A DNA stretch of 21,422 nt, taken from NCBI GenBank assembly GCA_900540405.1, contig UQFW01000026.1:1-21422 (forward strand), in the 5' to 3' direction. Positions 1 through 7,808 of this stretch are shown in pieces; the first letter of the stretch is position 1, and every line of letters begins with the position of its first letter. A program made the position numbers and the translations under genes. The stretch comes from Candidatus Avelusimicrobium faecicola (GTDB lineage: Bacteria > Elusimicrobiota > Elusimicrobia > Elusimicrobiales > Elusimicrobiaceae). The notes below the pieces were generated by a model. That model did not search any database and was not told the origin of the DNA. It saw nothing but the letters and a program-made list of their open reading frames with translations.

Positions 1-85
1 GCCGCAGGGGCCACTTGGGCCGCAGGAGCCGGGGCCGCCGCAGGGGCAGTTTCCACCGCAGGGGCCGCCGCCTGAACAGGGGCCG
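1..85 (-). repeat. Ala/Pro linker repeat, copy 2 (cut by window edge)
   Basis: This stretch matches 361-445 at all of the first 71 bases and at 83 of 85 overall, with a period of 360 bases. It encodes an Ala/Pro/Val linker between carrier domains of the synthase. It may extend beyond the left edge. Confidence 0.9.
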
Positions 86-3000
86 CGCCGTTTTCCGTAT
101 TGGCGTTAGCCATGGCGTACTTAATAATGGAGCGAATGGTCGGGTAGTCTTTCAACTGCACGCCTTCTTGTTTGGCGATATGGTACGTTTCGCGCATAAT
201 GGCAAACAGTTCGGCTTGTTTGACGGTATCAATACCCAAATCGGCTTCCATATCCAAATCTAAATCCAACATATCTTGCGGATAGCCGGTCTTTTCGGAA
301 ACGATATTTAAGATGTTCTTTTTCACATCTTCTTCGTTCAACGAAACCGCCGCTTTAGGAGCCGCAGGGGCCACTTGGGCCGCAGGAGCCGGGGCCGCCG
401 CAGGGGCAGTTTCCACCGCAGGGGCCGCCGCTTGCACAGGGGCCGTATGGTGCATGGTTTTCACTTTATCTACAAACGCTTGCGAGCCTTCCATCACTAA
501 AGAGGGTTTTACGCCGTGTTTATAGTTATCTTTCACGCGCAACGTGTTTTGCACCACTTCCAACACCGGGTTTTGCTGGCCGGAAATTTCTTTCAGCCAC
601 GCATCATGGCGGGCCGCATCAATAATGCGGGGTTCGTTTACATCCCACACTTTTTCTAACAGCGTCATGCCCAGCTGGGAGCCGAAACCGGCCGCCAAGC
701 GCAACGCATATTTGAAGTTATAGTGGCCGCCTTTGCTAAGCGTAATGCCTTCCAGTTCGGGGTCGGCTTCCTTAAAGTTGGCAATCGGCGGAACGAGGCC
801 CGTATTCAGGCAGTGTACGGCAATAGCGTCTTCCAAACCGGCACCCATGGAGTGGCCCGTAAAACCTTTGGTATTGCTGACAATTACCTTGCTTACATCC
901 GCCCCGAAGGTGGATTTAAGCGCATAGGCTTCCGCACTGGCAGAGCCGCCGCGCGCAGGCGTGTAGGTTTCGTGAGAGATAAACACCAACTGTTTGGCAA
1001 TATCCGCACGGGAAACACCGCTCTTGCGTTCGCCTTCGCTAACCAGGTCGTTCATTACTTGCGCCACATGGCCCACATCCAAGCGGGTGACGTGGAAACC
1101 GCTGTTGCGGATTTCGGTCGCCAACACTTTTGCCAACGGTTTCATACCGCGTTTGGCCACTTCGCCGGCTTCTTCCACCACCAAAGAGACCGCACCCATA
1201 CCCACAATCATACCGTTGCGGCGGCGGTCAAACGGCAAGGCGGCTTTCGTCACGTCGGCTTCCGTAGTAGCGGCGCCGGAGGCTAAGAAAGCGGTTAAAA
1301 TCCATTCGGACACATTATCATTGGTAATATCGTCCGCGCTGATGACAATAACTCTCTTGGCGCGGCCCAATTTAATCCAGTCCTGCGCCACGGCAATAGC
1401 CTGCGCGGTGGAGGCACAAGCCGCACTCATGGAAGTTGCCGGCCCGCGGGCACGAATCCACTGGCAGAAATGAGAGTGGGCAATAATAATGGTTTTTAAG
1501 ATAAATTCAGACGTAAAAGCCATGGGTTCTACTTCTTTATCTTTGAAGTTTTCGTTATACCAGGCTTCAATTTCCGCCTTGAGGGCGGGGTCCGTAATTT
1601 GGGCAATAAATTTATCGCAGAACGCGCGCACTTCTTTAGCGGTTTTGTTGTTGAGCAATCCCGCCACACGTTTGGACAAATCGCCCATCATGCTGTTGGC
1701 CACCGGGAAAGCAGAGGTAAAAATAACCCCGGTATCGTCAATCATATCGGCAGGCAGGCCCCAGCGGTCCGGCAGATAACCGCCCGTAGAGGTAGGTTTA
1801 TAATACAGCACCAGCGGGATGCCCGCATCTTTAAGGGCTAAAATACCGGCGGCAATAGCCAACTGGAAGGAGCGGTCCATAGAGCGCACCCATTTGGCAG
1901 GCAGGCCAAATTCTTTTTCCGCATCAAACGCACCGCCGCGCGCCGCCAATTTAATGGCTTGGCTGGGGGAGGTTAAGCGTTCAAAACGGTGGTTGCCGTC
2001 TTTGGATTTAATCACAAATTCTACATGTTTATCAATTTGTTTTTGTTGGATTTCCGCAGACACCGGCTCAATTAAGTTGCGGCCGGACAAAATTTCGTCC
2101 AACACGCCGTCGCGGAAAATGCGGTCCCAGCTGCCGGGGCCGCCGGCGGCAATACCGCTGATGACAATGTCTTTATCACAGCAGTTTTTGGCTTCGGCCA
2201 AGGCCGGAGCGGCCGCCGCGCAAGTAGCCGTGCAAGAAGAAGCACCCAATTCTTTTTCAACAGGGGTTGCCGTTCCGGTCACCCAGTTTACAAAAGCCGG
2301 GTTAAAGGTGGAGTGGTTGCCATACATATCGGTACCGGCCCAATCCAAGTGAATACCGGAAGAAATCAAATTGGCGAACAAGTCGTTAAATTCGCTAATG
2401 CCGCCTTTTTTGGGGTGGTTGGAAGCCAACACTTTAATATCTTTTTTATCCGATAACGTATTGGCGGCCAGGGCGGAAAGCACCCGTTTCGGGCCACATT
2501 CCACAAACAAACGCACGCCGGAATCGTAAGTGGTTTTAAGCTGTTTAATCCATTCCACCGAGTGGGAAATTTGCGTCACCATTAAATCTTTAATTTTTTC
2601 CGGGTCGGACGGATAAAACTCCGCCGTCACGTTGGTAGTAATAGGCATGGTGGGCGCATGGAAAGTAAGCGTATCCAAGAAAGCGCGGTACTGCGGCATA
2701 GCCGGGCGCACAATGGCAGAGTGGAACGCATGGGAAACCGGGATTTGCACCGCTTGAATACCCATATCGTTAAACATCTTAATTGCATCATCAATAGATT
2801 TGCTGGCACCCGCAATTACCGTTTGCGTGGGGCAGTTTTTGTTGGCTACGGCTACATAACCGTTAATGCGGGCCAATTCCGGCTCCACCCGTTCCACAGG
2901 CGCGGCGATAGAGGCCATTTTGCCGTTGTCTTCCACTTTAATTTCAGACATTACTTTCCCGCGCGTGCAGACGGCTTTTAAGCCGTTTTCAAAATCAAAA

Positions 3001-5168
3001 ATACCGGCGGCCACCGCGGCGGCATATTCGCCCAAGCTATGCCCCATGACTACATCCGGCTTAATGCCAAAGGAGGAGAGCAAGCGCATCATGGCAATAT
3101 CGGCCGTCAATACGGCGGGTTGGGTCATTTCCGTCTTTTTAATAGCGGCTTCGCGCTGGGCAATTTGTTCTTTGCTTTCGCCCGGTTTGCTCCACAAGGT
3201 TTCCGTCAGCGTTTGGCCGATAATGTGGGTTAACAAGCGGTCGGCTTCGTCAAAGGTATCTTGCACTACTTTATATTTGGCGGCCAGGTCTTTCATCATA
3301 TCCACATATTGGGAGCCTTGGCCCGGGAACATAAAGCACACTTTGGGTTTAATTTCGGTAGGGGTAAACGGATAAATACCTTTCATTCTAAGGTATAAAG
3401 ATTCTTTTTCCCATACGTCTTGCGTGGCAGAGATTTTTTTGAAAAATTCAATTTTTTCTTTTAATTTTTCGGGGGTTTCCACGTTAATCGTTACGGCAAA
3501 TCTTTGCGGTTTGGCAATGTGGTTTTTATAAGAAATGCTGGGCAAGTAGGCCGGGTCATACTGAATGGCCATAACGGCTTTGTCCAAAATGTCCGAAAGT
3601 TCCTGTTTGGTGGGGGCGGAGAAGGTTAAAACGTCGCCTTGAATTTTTTCGCCCGGCACATGCAGGGTGTAAGAATTACTGCTGGTCATATTTACTTGCT
3701 CCTGTTTAGTAGGGGTTGCACCGGCCGCACAAACTTCGGGTTGCGCGGGTTGAATTAAAGAATCGTTCATTTCTTCCATAGCCACATGGAAGTTCGTTCC
3801 GCCGAAACCGAACGCGGAAACGTTGGCGCGGCGGATTTTGCCCGCAGGCCATTCTTGCGTTTTGGTAATTACGCGGAAAGGGCAGGTGGCCCAATCCACA
3901 ATCGGGTTCGGGGTTTCAAAATTGATAGACGGCGGCAACACCTTATTATATAAGGCTAACGAGGTTTTAATTAATGCCGCAATACCGGCCGCCGCTTTGG
4001 CATGGCCGATTTGGCTTTTTACACTGCCCAAACCAATCGTGCCCGGTTTGGCATACGGGGCGAAAATTTCGTTTAAGGCGTTCAGCTCCGTGGCGTCCCC
4101 CACGCGGGTACCCGTACCGTGGGCTTCCAATAAACCCACTTCGCCGGGGTTGTAATCCACTTGTTCAAAGGCTTTTTCTACGGCTAATTTTTGGCCTTTG
4201 GGGTTGGGGGCGGTAATGCCTTTGCCTTTACCGTCGGAAGAAGCACCCACGGCGCGGATAACGGCATAAATGCGGTCGCCGTCTTTTACGGCATCGGACA
4301 GGCGTTTCAAAATAACCATACCGGCACCTTCCGCCATGACGAAACCGTTGGCGCGGGCATCAAACGGATAAGAGCCCGTTTCCGACAGCGCACCGATTTT
4401 GCAGAATTTGATAAACGCGGAAGGAGACATCATCTGGTCCACACCGCCGGCAATCGCCATATCAAAATTGCCCATGCGCAGCCCGTTGACGGCTTGGTCA
4501 ATAGCGGCCAAAGAGGTGGCGCAAGCGGCGTCCACCGCAAAGTTGGTACCGTGCAAATCAAACACGTTGGCTACACGGCCCGGGATGACGTTGGCTAATT
4601 CGCCCGGCATGGAGTCTTCGTTAATCGGGGTGAAATGTTCCCGCACGCCTTCGTCCATTTCGTCAATCATTTTTTTGGCGTCCGCCGGGGCTAAATGTTT
4701 GTAAGTGGGAGTATTTTTCAAAATTTCATACAAGAACGGGCGGTTCAGGCGGGTGTTGGACATTTCGTTCTTCATACCGCCCATAGAGTTGCCGATAATG
4801 ACCGCCGTGCGGTTATGGTCATAGGCTTTTTTATCGTAGCCGGCATCTTCCAACGCCATGCGGGTAGTTTCTATGGCCAGGTGTTGCACGGTATCCATCT
4901 GCTTGGCAATTTGCGGAGGAATACGGTATTTAATGGAATTAAATTTGAAAGACTGGGGAATAAAACCGCCGATTTTGGAATACGTCTTGTCTTCGGCTTT
5001 GTGGTCAGGGCTGTAAAAAAGGTTATAGTCCCAGTAGGACTTGGGAATTTCGGTAATGCAGTTTTTACCTTCTTGAATGTTCGTCCAGAATTCGTCTTTG
5101 TTCAACGCTCCGGGCATAATGGCGCCTATGCCTACAATGGCGATAGGTTCTAATTTTTTATTTTTCAT
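1..5168 (-). CDS. Giant type I polyketide/fatty-acid synthase (KS-AT-KS-ACP...), 3' part outside window
   Basis: The frame is open from ATG at 5168 to the left edge (1722 codons), so the C-terminus is missing. An AGGAG ribosome site lies 5 bases before the ATG. Domains seen in order are as follows. KS1 spans about residues 5-460, with Cys216 in DAACATS, His350 in EAHGTGT and His389 in KSQIGHA. A linker follows. The acyltransferase spans about 610-910, with GQGSQ, Ser711 in GHSLGEY, and HAFH at 813-816, the signature of malonyl-specific ATs. A second KS-like domain spans about 1000-1505, with Cys1251 in SAACAS, His1399 in SHETYTP and His1439 in FTGHSMG. An Ala/Pro linker leads to an ACP-like domain (about 1615-1690), whose usual phosphopantetheine Ser is Thr1648 (LGIDTVKQ). 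A second copy of the linker starts at the edge, so tandem carrier domains are likely. PfaA-type polyunsaturated fatty-acid synthases also place tandem ACPs after KS-AT, but an embedded second KS is not their standard layout. The product is unknown. Domain identities are firm; the exact family is inferred. Confidence 0.93.
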   Translation of the reverse strand, partial: MKNKKLEPIAIVGIGAIMPGALNKDEFWTNIQEGKNCITEIPKSYWDYNLFYSPDHKAEDKTYSKIGGFIPQSFKFNSIKYRIPPQIAKQMDTVQHLAIETTRMALEDAGYDKKAYDHNRTAVIIGNSMGGMKNEMSNTRLNRPFLYEILKNTPTYKHLAPADAKKMIDEMDEGVREHFTPINEDSMPGELANVIPGRVANVFDLHGTNFAVDAACATSLAAIDQAVNGLRMGNFDMAIAGGVDQMMSPSAFIKFCKIGALSETGSYPFDARANGFVMAEGAGMVILKRLSDAVKDGDRIYAVIRAVGASSDGKGKGITAPNPKGQKLAVEKAFEQVDYNPGEVGLLEAHGTGTRVGDATELNALNEIFAPYAKPGTIGLGSVKSQIGHAKAAAGIAALIKTSLALYNKVLPPSINFETPNPIVDWATCPFRVITKTQEWPAGKIRRANVSAFGFGGTNFHVAMEEMNDSLIQPAQPEVCAAGATPTKQEQVNMTSSNSYTLHVPGEKIQGDVLTFSAPTKQELSDILDKAVMAIQYDPAYLPSISYKNHIAKPQRFAVTINVETPEKLKEKIEFFKKISATQDVWEKESLYLRMKGIYPFTPTEIKPKVCFMFPGQGSQYVDMMKDLAAKYKVVQDTFDEADRLLTHIIGQTLTETLWSKPGESKEQIAQREAAIKKTEMTQPAVLTADIAMMRLLSSFGIKPDVVMGHSLGEYAAAVAAGIFDFENGLKAVCTRGKVMSEIKVEDNGKMASIAAPVERVEPELARINGYVAVANKNCPTQTVIAGASKSIDDAIKMFNDMGIQAVQIPVSHAFHSAIVRPAMPQYRAFLDTLTFHAPTMPITTNVTAEFYPSDPEKIKDLMVTQISHSVEWIKQLKTTYDSGVRLFVECGPKRVLSALAANTLSDKKDIKVLASNHPKKGGISEFNDLFANLISSGIHLDWAGTDMYGNHSTFNPAFVNWVTGTATPVEKELGASSCTATCAAAAPALAEAKNCCDKDIVISGIAAGGPGSWDRIFRDGVLDEILSGRNLIEPVSAEIQQKQIDKHVEFVIKSKDGNHRFERLTSPSQAIKLAARGGAFDAEKEFGLPAKWVRSMDRSFQLAIAAGILALKDAGIPLVLYYKPTSTGGYLPDRWGLPADMIDDTGVIFTSAFPVANSMMGDLSKRVAGLLNNKTAKEVRAFCDKFIAQITDPALKAEIEAWYNENFKDKEVEPMAFTSEFILKTIIIAHSHFCQWIRARGPATSMSAACASTAQAIAVAQDWIKLGRAKRVIVISADDITNDNVSEWILTAFLASGAATTEADVTKAALPFDRRRNGMIVGMGAVSLVVEEAGEVAKRGMKPLAKVLATEIRNSGFHVTRLDVGHVAQVMNDLVSEGERKSGVSRADIAKQLVFISHETYTPARGGSASAEAYALKSTFGADVSKVIVSNTKGFTGHSMGAGLEDAIAVHCLNTGLVPPIANFKEADPELEGITLSKGGHYNFKYALRLAAGFGSQLGMTLLEKVWDVNEPRIIDAARHDAWLKEISGQQNPVLEVVQNTLRVKDNYKHGVKPSLVMEGSQAFVDKVKTMHHTAPVQAAAPAVETAPAAAPAPAAQVAPAAPKAAVSLNEEDVKKNILNIVSEKTGYPQDMLDLDLDMEADLGIDTVKQAELFAIMRETYHIAKQEGVQLKDYPTIRSIIKYAMANANTENGAAPVQAAAPAVETAPAAAPAPAAQVAPA
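361..445 (-). repeat. Ala/Pro linker repeat, copy 1
   Basis: This is the partner of 1-85. It encodes the linker just before the visible ACP-like domain. The 120-codon period equals one linker plus one carrier domain, so the repeat marks a tandem ACP array. Confidence 0.9.
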
Positions 5169-5484
5169 TTGGTCTCCTAATCAATGGTTCCCACAAAATA
5201 CTATATAGGTATATGATATTAAATTTTGGGGGTCCAAAACAAATTAAGAGCCGTTTTTTGCAACCGTTGTGCGGCAAAATCTAACTTGCCGTATTAAAAT
5301 TTATGTTTTCAAAAGAGCAAAATGCGCGCGCGTTTTGTTGTTTTTGAGCGCTTGCCCGCCTGCAAAAAAGGTTGCTTTTCCATAATAAAAATGAAACGCC
5401 CCGGGCTCACGCCTGGGGTTTATTGTGAGCAATATTTATAAAAAACCCCGCCGGAAAGCGGGGCTTTTATAAAAACAGCGGCCG
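5169..5484. other. Intergenic spacer upstream of the synthase
   Basis: No coding frame is credible here. From the right it holds the terminator of the minus-strand gene ending at 5485 (5441-5464). Next is a second hairpin at 5401-5420 (8-base arms counting one G-T pair, GTGA loop on the minus strand), which may be a back-up terminator. Last comes an AT-rich leader for the synthase. A TATAGT hexamer on the minus strand (5205-5200) could be its -10 box, but no matching -35 is visible, so the promoter is not assigned. The region looks AT-richer than the genes around it. Confidence 0.6.
5441..5464 (-). terminator. Rho-independent terminator of the aspartate kinase operon
   Basis: On the minus strand, CCCCGC and GCGGGG arms enclose a 6-base loop and are followed by five T. 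It begins about 20 bases after the stop codon at 5485. Confidence 0.85.
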
Positions 5485-5934
5485 TTAGGCTTTCTTTTCT
5501 TCGTCCACTTTCATATTTTCCAATTCTTCAATCAGGCTTAACAAAGTGGGCTGCAGTTTGGTCACATATTCTTGTTCAAAGGTAGCCAAACGCTGTTCCA
5601 GGCGGGCCATTTGTTTGGCCATTTCGGCCATATTTTTTTCGTCCGCGGTGTTCATTTCTTCCAAGCGGTAATGCAAATCTTTCACCTTTTCTTTTAAGTC
5701 CGCCATTTCCAATGCGGAAGTGTTTTGCAAAGAGCTTAAAATAGAGGCACGCGGGGAAAAAGCCGACGGCTTGGAAACCGTCATCATGGTTAAATCTTCC
5801 ACGGGGGAATCAAAATCCGTTTCATTCGCCAAAGCGGCGCGGTATTTTGCCGTAAACCAAAACAGCAAAACAAAGCTAACCACAAACCCGGCAGACCATA
5901 AAATTAATGTGTTTTCCATAAGTACATATATCAT
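5485..5934 (-). CDS. Membrane-anchored coiled-coil protein, unknown function
   Basis: I do not recognise the family. The 149-residue product has one hydrophobic N-terminal segment (about residues 9-27, rich in L, V, F and W). A short linker with Asp/Glu and Ser follows. Residues 70-145 are highly charged with heptad-like Leu/Met spacing, as expected for a coiled coil. This would be a single-pass protein with a long helical domain. The start is uncertain. ATG at 5934 and ATG at 5919 are both possible and neither has a clear ribosome site. A TATGAT hexamer (5940-5935) just upstream would favour 5919 if it is a -10 box. The gene follows the small membrane protein by 31 bases and ends the operon before a strong terminator. 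A role at the envelope is only inferred from the anchor. Confidence 0.75.
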   Translation of the reverse strand: MIYVLMENTLILWSAGFVVSFVLLFWFTAKYRAALANETDFDSPVEDLTMMTVSKPSAFSPRASILSSLQNTSALEMADLKEKVKDLHYRLEEMNTADEKNMAEMAKQMARLEQRLATFEQEYVTKLQPTLLSLIEELENMKVDEEKKA

Positions 5935-5965
5935 ATCATATTTTACCGGTTGCTTTGAGTCTTTT

Positions 5966-6127
5966 TTATTTGCGGATTACCACAAAACAGGCCGCAAAAA
6001 TAAGTGCATACAACGCAACCGAGGCGCAACTGCGCGCGAGCCCGTCAAAACCGGGCCCCCACAAAAACACCGCACCCGCCAACAACAAGCAGGCAACCAC
6101 ATTGATTGGACTAAATTTTAATTTCAT
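5966..6127 (-). CDS. Small two-helix membrane protein (53 aa), unknown function
   Basis: A short frame begins with ATG at 6127 and ends in TAA at 5966. AGGA stands 6 bases before the start and overlaps the stop region of the aspartate kinase gene, which ends 8 bases upstream, so translational coupling is likely. The product starts MKLKFSPINV. It has two hydrophobic stretches (about residues 9-24 and 35-50) separated by a GPGFDG turn and a short Ala-Arg-Ser-Cys stretch, and ends in IRK. This fits a hairpin in the inner membrane. No family is recognised. The ribosome site, the tight spacing and the membrane-like composition support a real gene. Confidence 0.65.
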   Translation of the reverse strand: MKLKFSPINVVACLLLAGAVFLWGPGFDGLARSCASVALYALIFAACFVVIRK

Positions 6128-6135
6128 ACCTTATC

Positions 6136-6864
6136 CTATTTAATAACCGTACCCGTTTGCCCGGTTTGATAGTACACAATGCGGATTTCCACATTTTTGG
6201 CTTTAGCCAGGCGCACGGCATCCGGGTGCAATACACTGGCCCCGTTTAAGGCCAGTTTATACATTTCGTCAAAATCCAGCACTTCATAGCGTTGTGCTTT
6301 TACATCTTTATTGGGGTCGGCCGAATAAACGCCGTCCACATCTTTGACCATTTCCACATGGTCGGCCCCCAACTGGGCGGCCAAAAACACGGCGGACACA
6401 TCACTCCCCCCGCGTTTTAAGGTGGTAATTTCCTTATTTTCCCCAATGCCCTGGAACCCCGCCACAATGGGCACGTTGCCGTGTTCAATTTCGCGGGCGA
6501 GCCTATCCCCGCGCAACGTCAAAATATCGGCCCCGGTGTGCGTGCAAGTGGTAATCAGGCCGATTTGGCTGCCCGTTAAAGATACCGCCGGAACGCCCAC
6601 CGCCCTTAACGCGATAGACAAAAGCGCCACGCTTACGCGCTCGCCGGTGGTAATCAGCATATCCAATTCGCGCTTTTCCGGGTTGGGGGTAATGCTGTAC
6701 GCATGGTCCAAAAGTACATCCGTTAAATTGCCGTTGGCGGAAGCTACCACCACCGGGATAAACCCCGCCGCATAGCGGGCTTTAATCAAGCCGGCGGCCT
6801 GGAGCAGTTTTTCTTTATTGGCCAGCGTATTGCCGCCGAATTTCATAATACAAATATGGTGCAT
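6136..6864 (-). CDS. Aspartate kinase, catalytic domain only (no ACT domains)
   Basis: Aspartate kinase phosphorylates the side chain of aspartate with ATP, the first step toward lysine, threonine, methionine and diaminopimelate. The 242-residue product carries the amino-acid-kinase signatures. These are KFGGNTLAN (residues 8-16; the family usually has KFGGT or KFGGS), TTGERVS (72-78), RGGSDVSA (151-158), [11 protein letters not shown] (174-184) and [11 protein letters not shown] (207-217). It ends right after the kinase fold. Typical bacterial enzymes of 400 or more residues continue into two ACT domains that bind lysine or threonine. The start ATG has AGGA 7-8 bases upstream and a consensus-like extended -10 box close by. 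It is the first gene of an operon with two membrane-protein genes. Another amino-acid kinase activity cannot be fully excluded, but the motif set fits aspartate kinase best. Confidence 0.85.
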   Translation of the reverse strand: MHHICIMKFGGNTLANKEKLLQAAGLIKARYAAGFIPVVVASANGNLTDVLLDHAYSITPNPEKRELDMLITTGERVSVALLSIALRAVGVPAVSLTGSQIGLITTCTHTGADILTLRGDRLAREIEHGNVPIVAGFQGIGENKEITTLKRGGSDVSAVFLAAQLGADHVEMVKDVDGVYSADPNKDVKAQRYEVLDFDEMYKLALNGASVLHPDAVRLAKAKNVEIRIVYYQTGQTGTVIK

Positions 6865-6881
6865 AAAAAAATCCTTTTTTT

Positions 6882-6890
6882 ATTATAGCA
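6882..6890 (-). promoter_or_regulatory. Extended -10 promoter of the aspartate kinase operon
   Basis: On the minus strand the sequence reads TGC-TATAAT, a perfect -10 hexamer with the TGn extension. No good -35 is visible, as is common for extended -10 promoters. The predicted mRNA start is about 10 bases before the ATG, just upstream of the AGGA ribosome site. Confidence 0.7.
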
Positions 6891-6894
6891 AAGT

Positions 6895-6921
6895 AAAAGC
6901 CGCCCAGACGGCCGGGCTTTT
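6895..6921. repeat. Inverted repeat between divergent promoters, terminator-like
   Basis: AAAAGCC and GGCTTTT arms enclose an inner GCC/GGC pair with a 5-base loop and a two-base bulge. A run of six T follows on the plus strand, with TTTT on the other strand. It lies between the promoters of the aspartate kinase gene and gpmA, so neither transcript should contain it. Confidence 0.6.
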
Positions 6922-6934
6922 TTGGGTTAGCACC

Positions 6935-6963
6935 TTTACACCCGCATTCCAAAGAGTTATGAT
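6935..6963 (+). promoter_or_regulatory. Sigma-70-type promoter of gpmA
   Basis: TTTACA (6935-6940) and TATGAT (6958-6963) are separated by 17 bases. Each hexamer matches the consensus at five of six positions. The expected mRNA start near 6970 gives a leader of about 13 bases that just contains the AGGAGG ribosome site. Confidence 0.8.
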
Positions 6964-6982
6964 TATTTTAGCAGGAGGTTTT

Positions 6983-7732
6983 ATGGTAAAAAAATTAGTT
7001 CTTTTACGCCACGGGCAAAGTGAATGGAATTTGGAAAACCGCTTTACCGGGTGGACGGATGTAGACTTAACCGCCAAAGGCCGGGAAGAAGCCTTCGCCG
7101 CCGGGAAACTGATGTTAAAGTCCGGCTTGGTATTTGATAAGGCGTTTACTTCTTACTTAACCCGCGCGATTAAAACCTTAAATTTAGCGTTGGAAGCCAT
7201 GGACCAGTTATGGCTCCCGGTAGAAAAAACCTGGCGCTTAAATGAAAAACATTACGGCGCTTTGCAAGGCTTAAACAAGGCCGATACGGCCGCCAAATAC
7301 GGTGCCGAACAGGTGCTTTTATGGCGCCGCGCCTATGACGTGCGCCCGCCCGCATTGACGGCGGACGACCCGCGCCACCCGCGTTTTGAAGCGCGCTACC
7401 GGGGTATTGCGGAAGGGACACTGCCGGCGACGGAATCCCTGAAAGACTGCATTGGGCGGTTAATCCCGTATTGGGAAAATACCATTGTGCCCGCCTTAAC
7501 GCAAAACGACCGCATTTTAATCGCCGCACACGGCAACAGCCTGCGGGGCGTTGTCAAAATACTTAAAAACATCCCGGACGATAAAATCGTGGGGCTGAAT
7601 ATCCCCACCGGGGCGCCCTATGTGTTTGAGTTGGACGAAGACTTAAACCTGATAAAAGATTATTACTTGGGTGACCCGGACGAAATCGCCCGCCGCGCGC
7701 AAGCGGTGGCGGACCAAGCCAAAGCCAAATAA
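6983..7732 (+). CDS. gpmA: 2,3-bisphosphoglycerate-dependent phosphoglycerate mutase
   Basis: The enzyme interconverts 3- and 2-phosphoglycerate in cytoplasmic glycolysis and gluconeogenesis. The 249-residue length is typical of the cofactor-dependent family. LRHGQSEWN carries the phosphorylated His10. Arg61 lies in SYLTRAIKT, Glu88 in [12 protein letters not shown], and the second catalytic His183 in AAHGNSLRG. The C-terminal [12 protein letters not shown] segment is also characteristic. The start at 6983 is set by AGGAGG 4 bases upstream; the frame is open further upstream, but that part overlaps the promoter and is not homologous. It diverges from the aspartate kinase gene and ends before a strong bidirectional hairpin. 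Enolase, the next glycolytic enzyme, is also encoded in this window (17197-18468). Confidence 0.97.
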   Translation: MVKKLVLLRHGQSEWNLENRFTGWTDVDLTAKGREEAFAAGKLMLKSGLVFDKAFTSYLTRAIKTLNLALEAMDQLWLPVEKTWRLNEKHYGALQGLNKADTAAKYGAEQVLLWRRAYDVRPPALTADDPRHPRFEARYRGIAEGTLPATESLKDCIGRLIPYWENTIVPALTQNDRILIAAHGNSLRGVVKILKNIPDDKIVGLNIPTGAPYVFELDEDLNLIKDYYLGDPDEIARRAQAVADQAKAK

Positions 7733-7758
7733 TCCGTACGCAAAGCTACCAGCAAAAA

Positions 7759-7793
7759 GCGCCGCCCGGAAAATTCCCGGCGGCGCAATTTTT
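7759..7793. terminator. Bidirectional terminator between gpmA and def
   Basis: GCGCCGCC and GGCGGCGC arms form 8 pairs, extended inward after one mismatch. AAAAA precedes and AATTTTT follows, so it can stop transcription from gpmA and from the convergent def operon. Confidence 0.85.
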
Positions 7794-7808
7794 ATGTCCG
7801 TAAAAAAC

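Noticed and set aside
1..445. Tandem repeat as a CRISPR or mobile element
   Set aside because: Only two copies with a 360-base period are seen, in frame and coding for an Ala/Pro linker, so it belongs to the synthase.
1..5160. Many open frames on the plus strand, several of 100-190 codons
   Set aside because: They lie opposite one continuous minus-strand synthase frame with full catalytic motifs, have no ribosome sites or recognisable domains, and arise from the codon bias of the true gene.
5720..6143. Plus-strand frames across the small membrane-protein region
   Set aside because: They are rich in Lys, Thr, Gln and Pro with no domain and no good start signal, while the minus strand has a ribosome site and membrane-like proteins.
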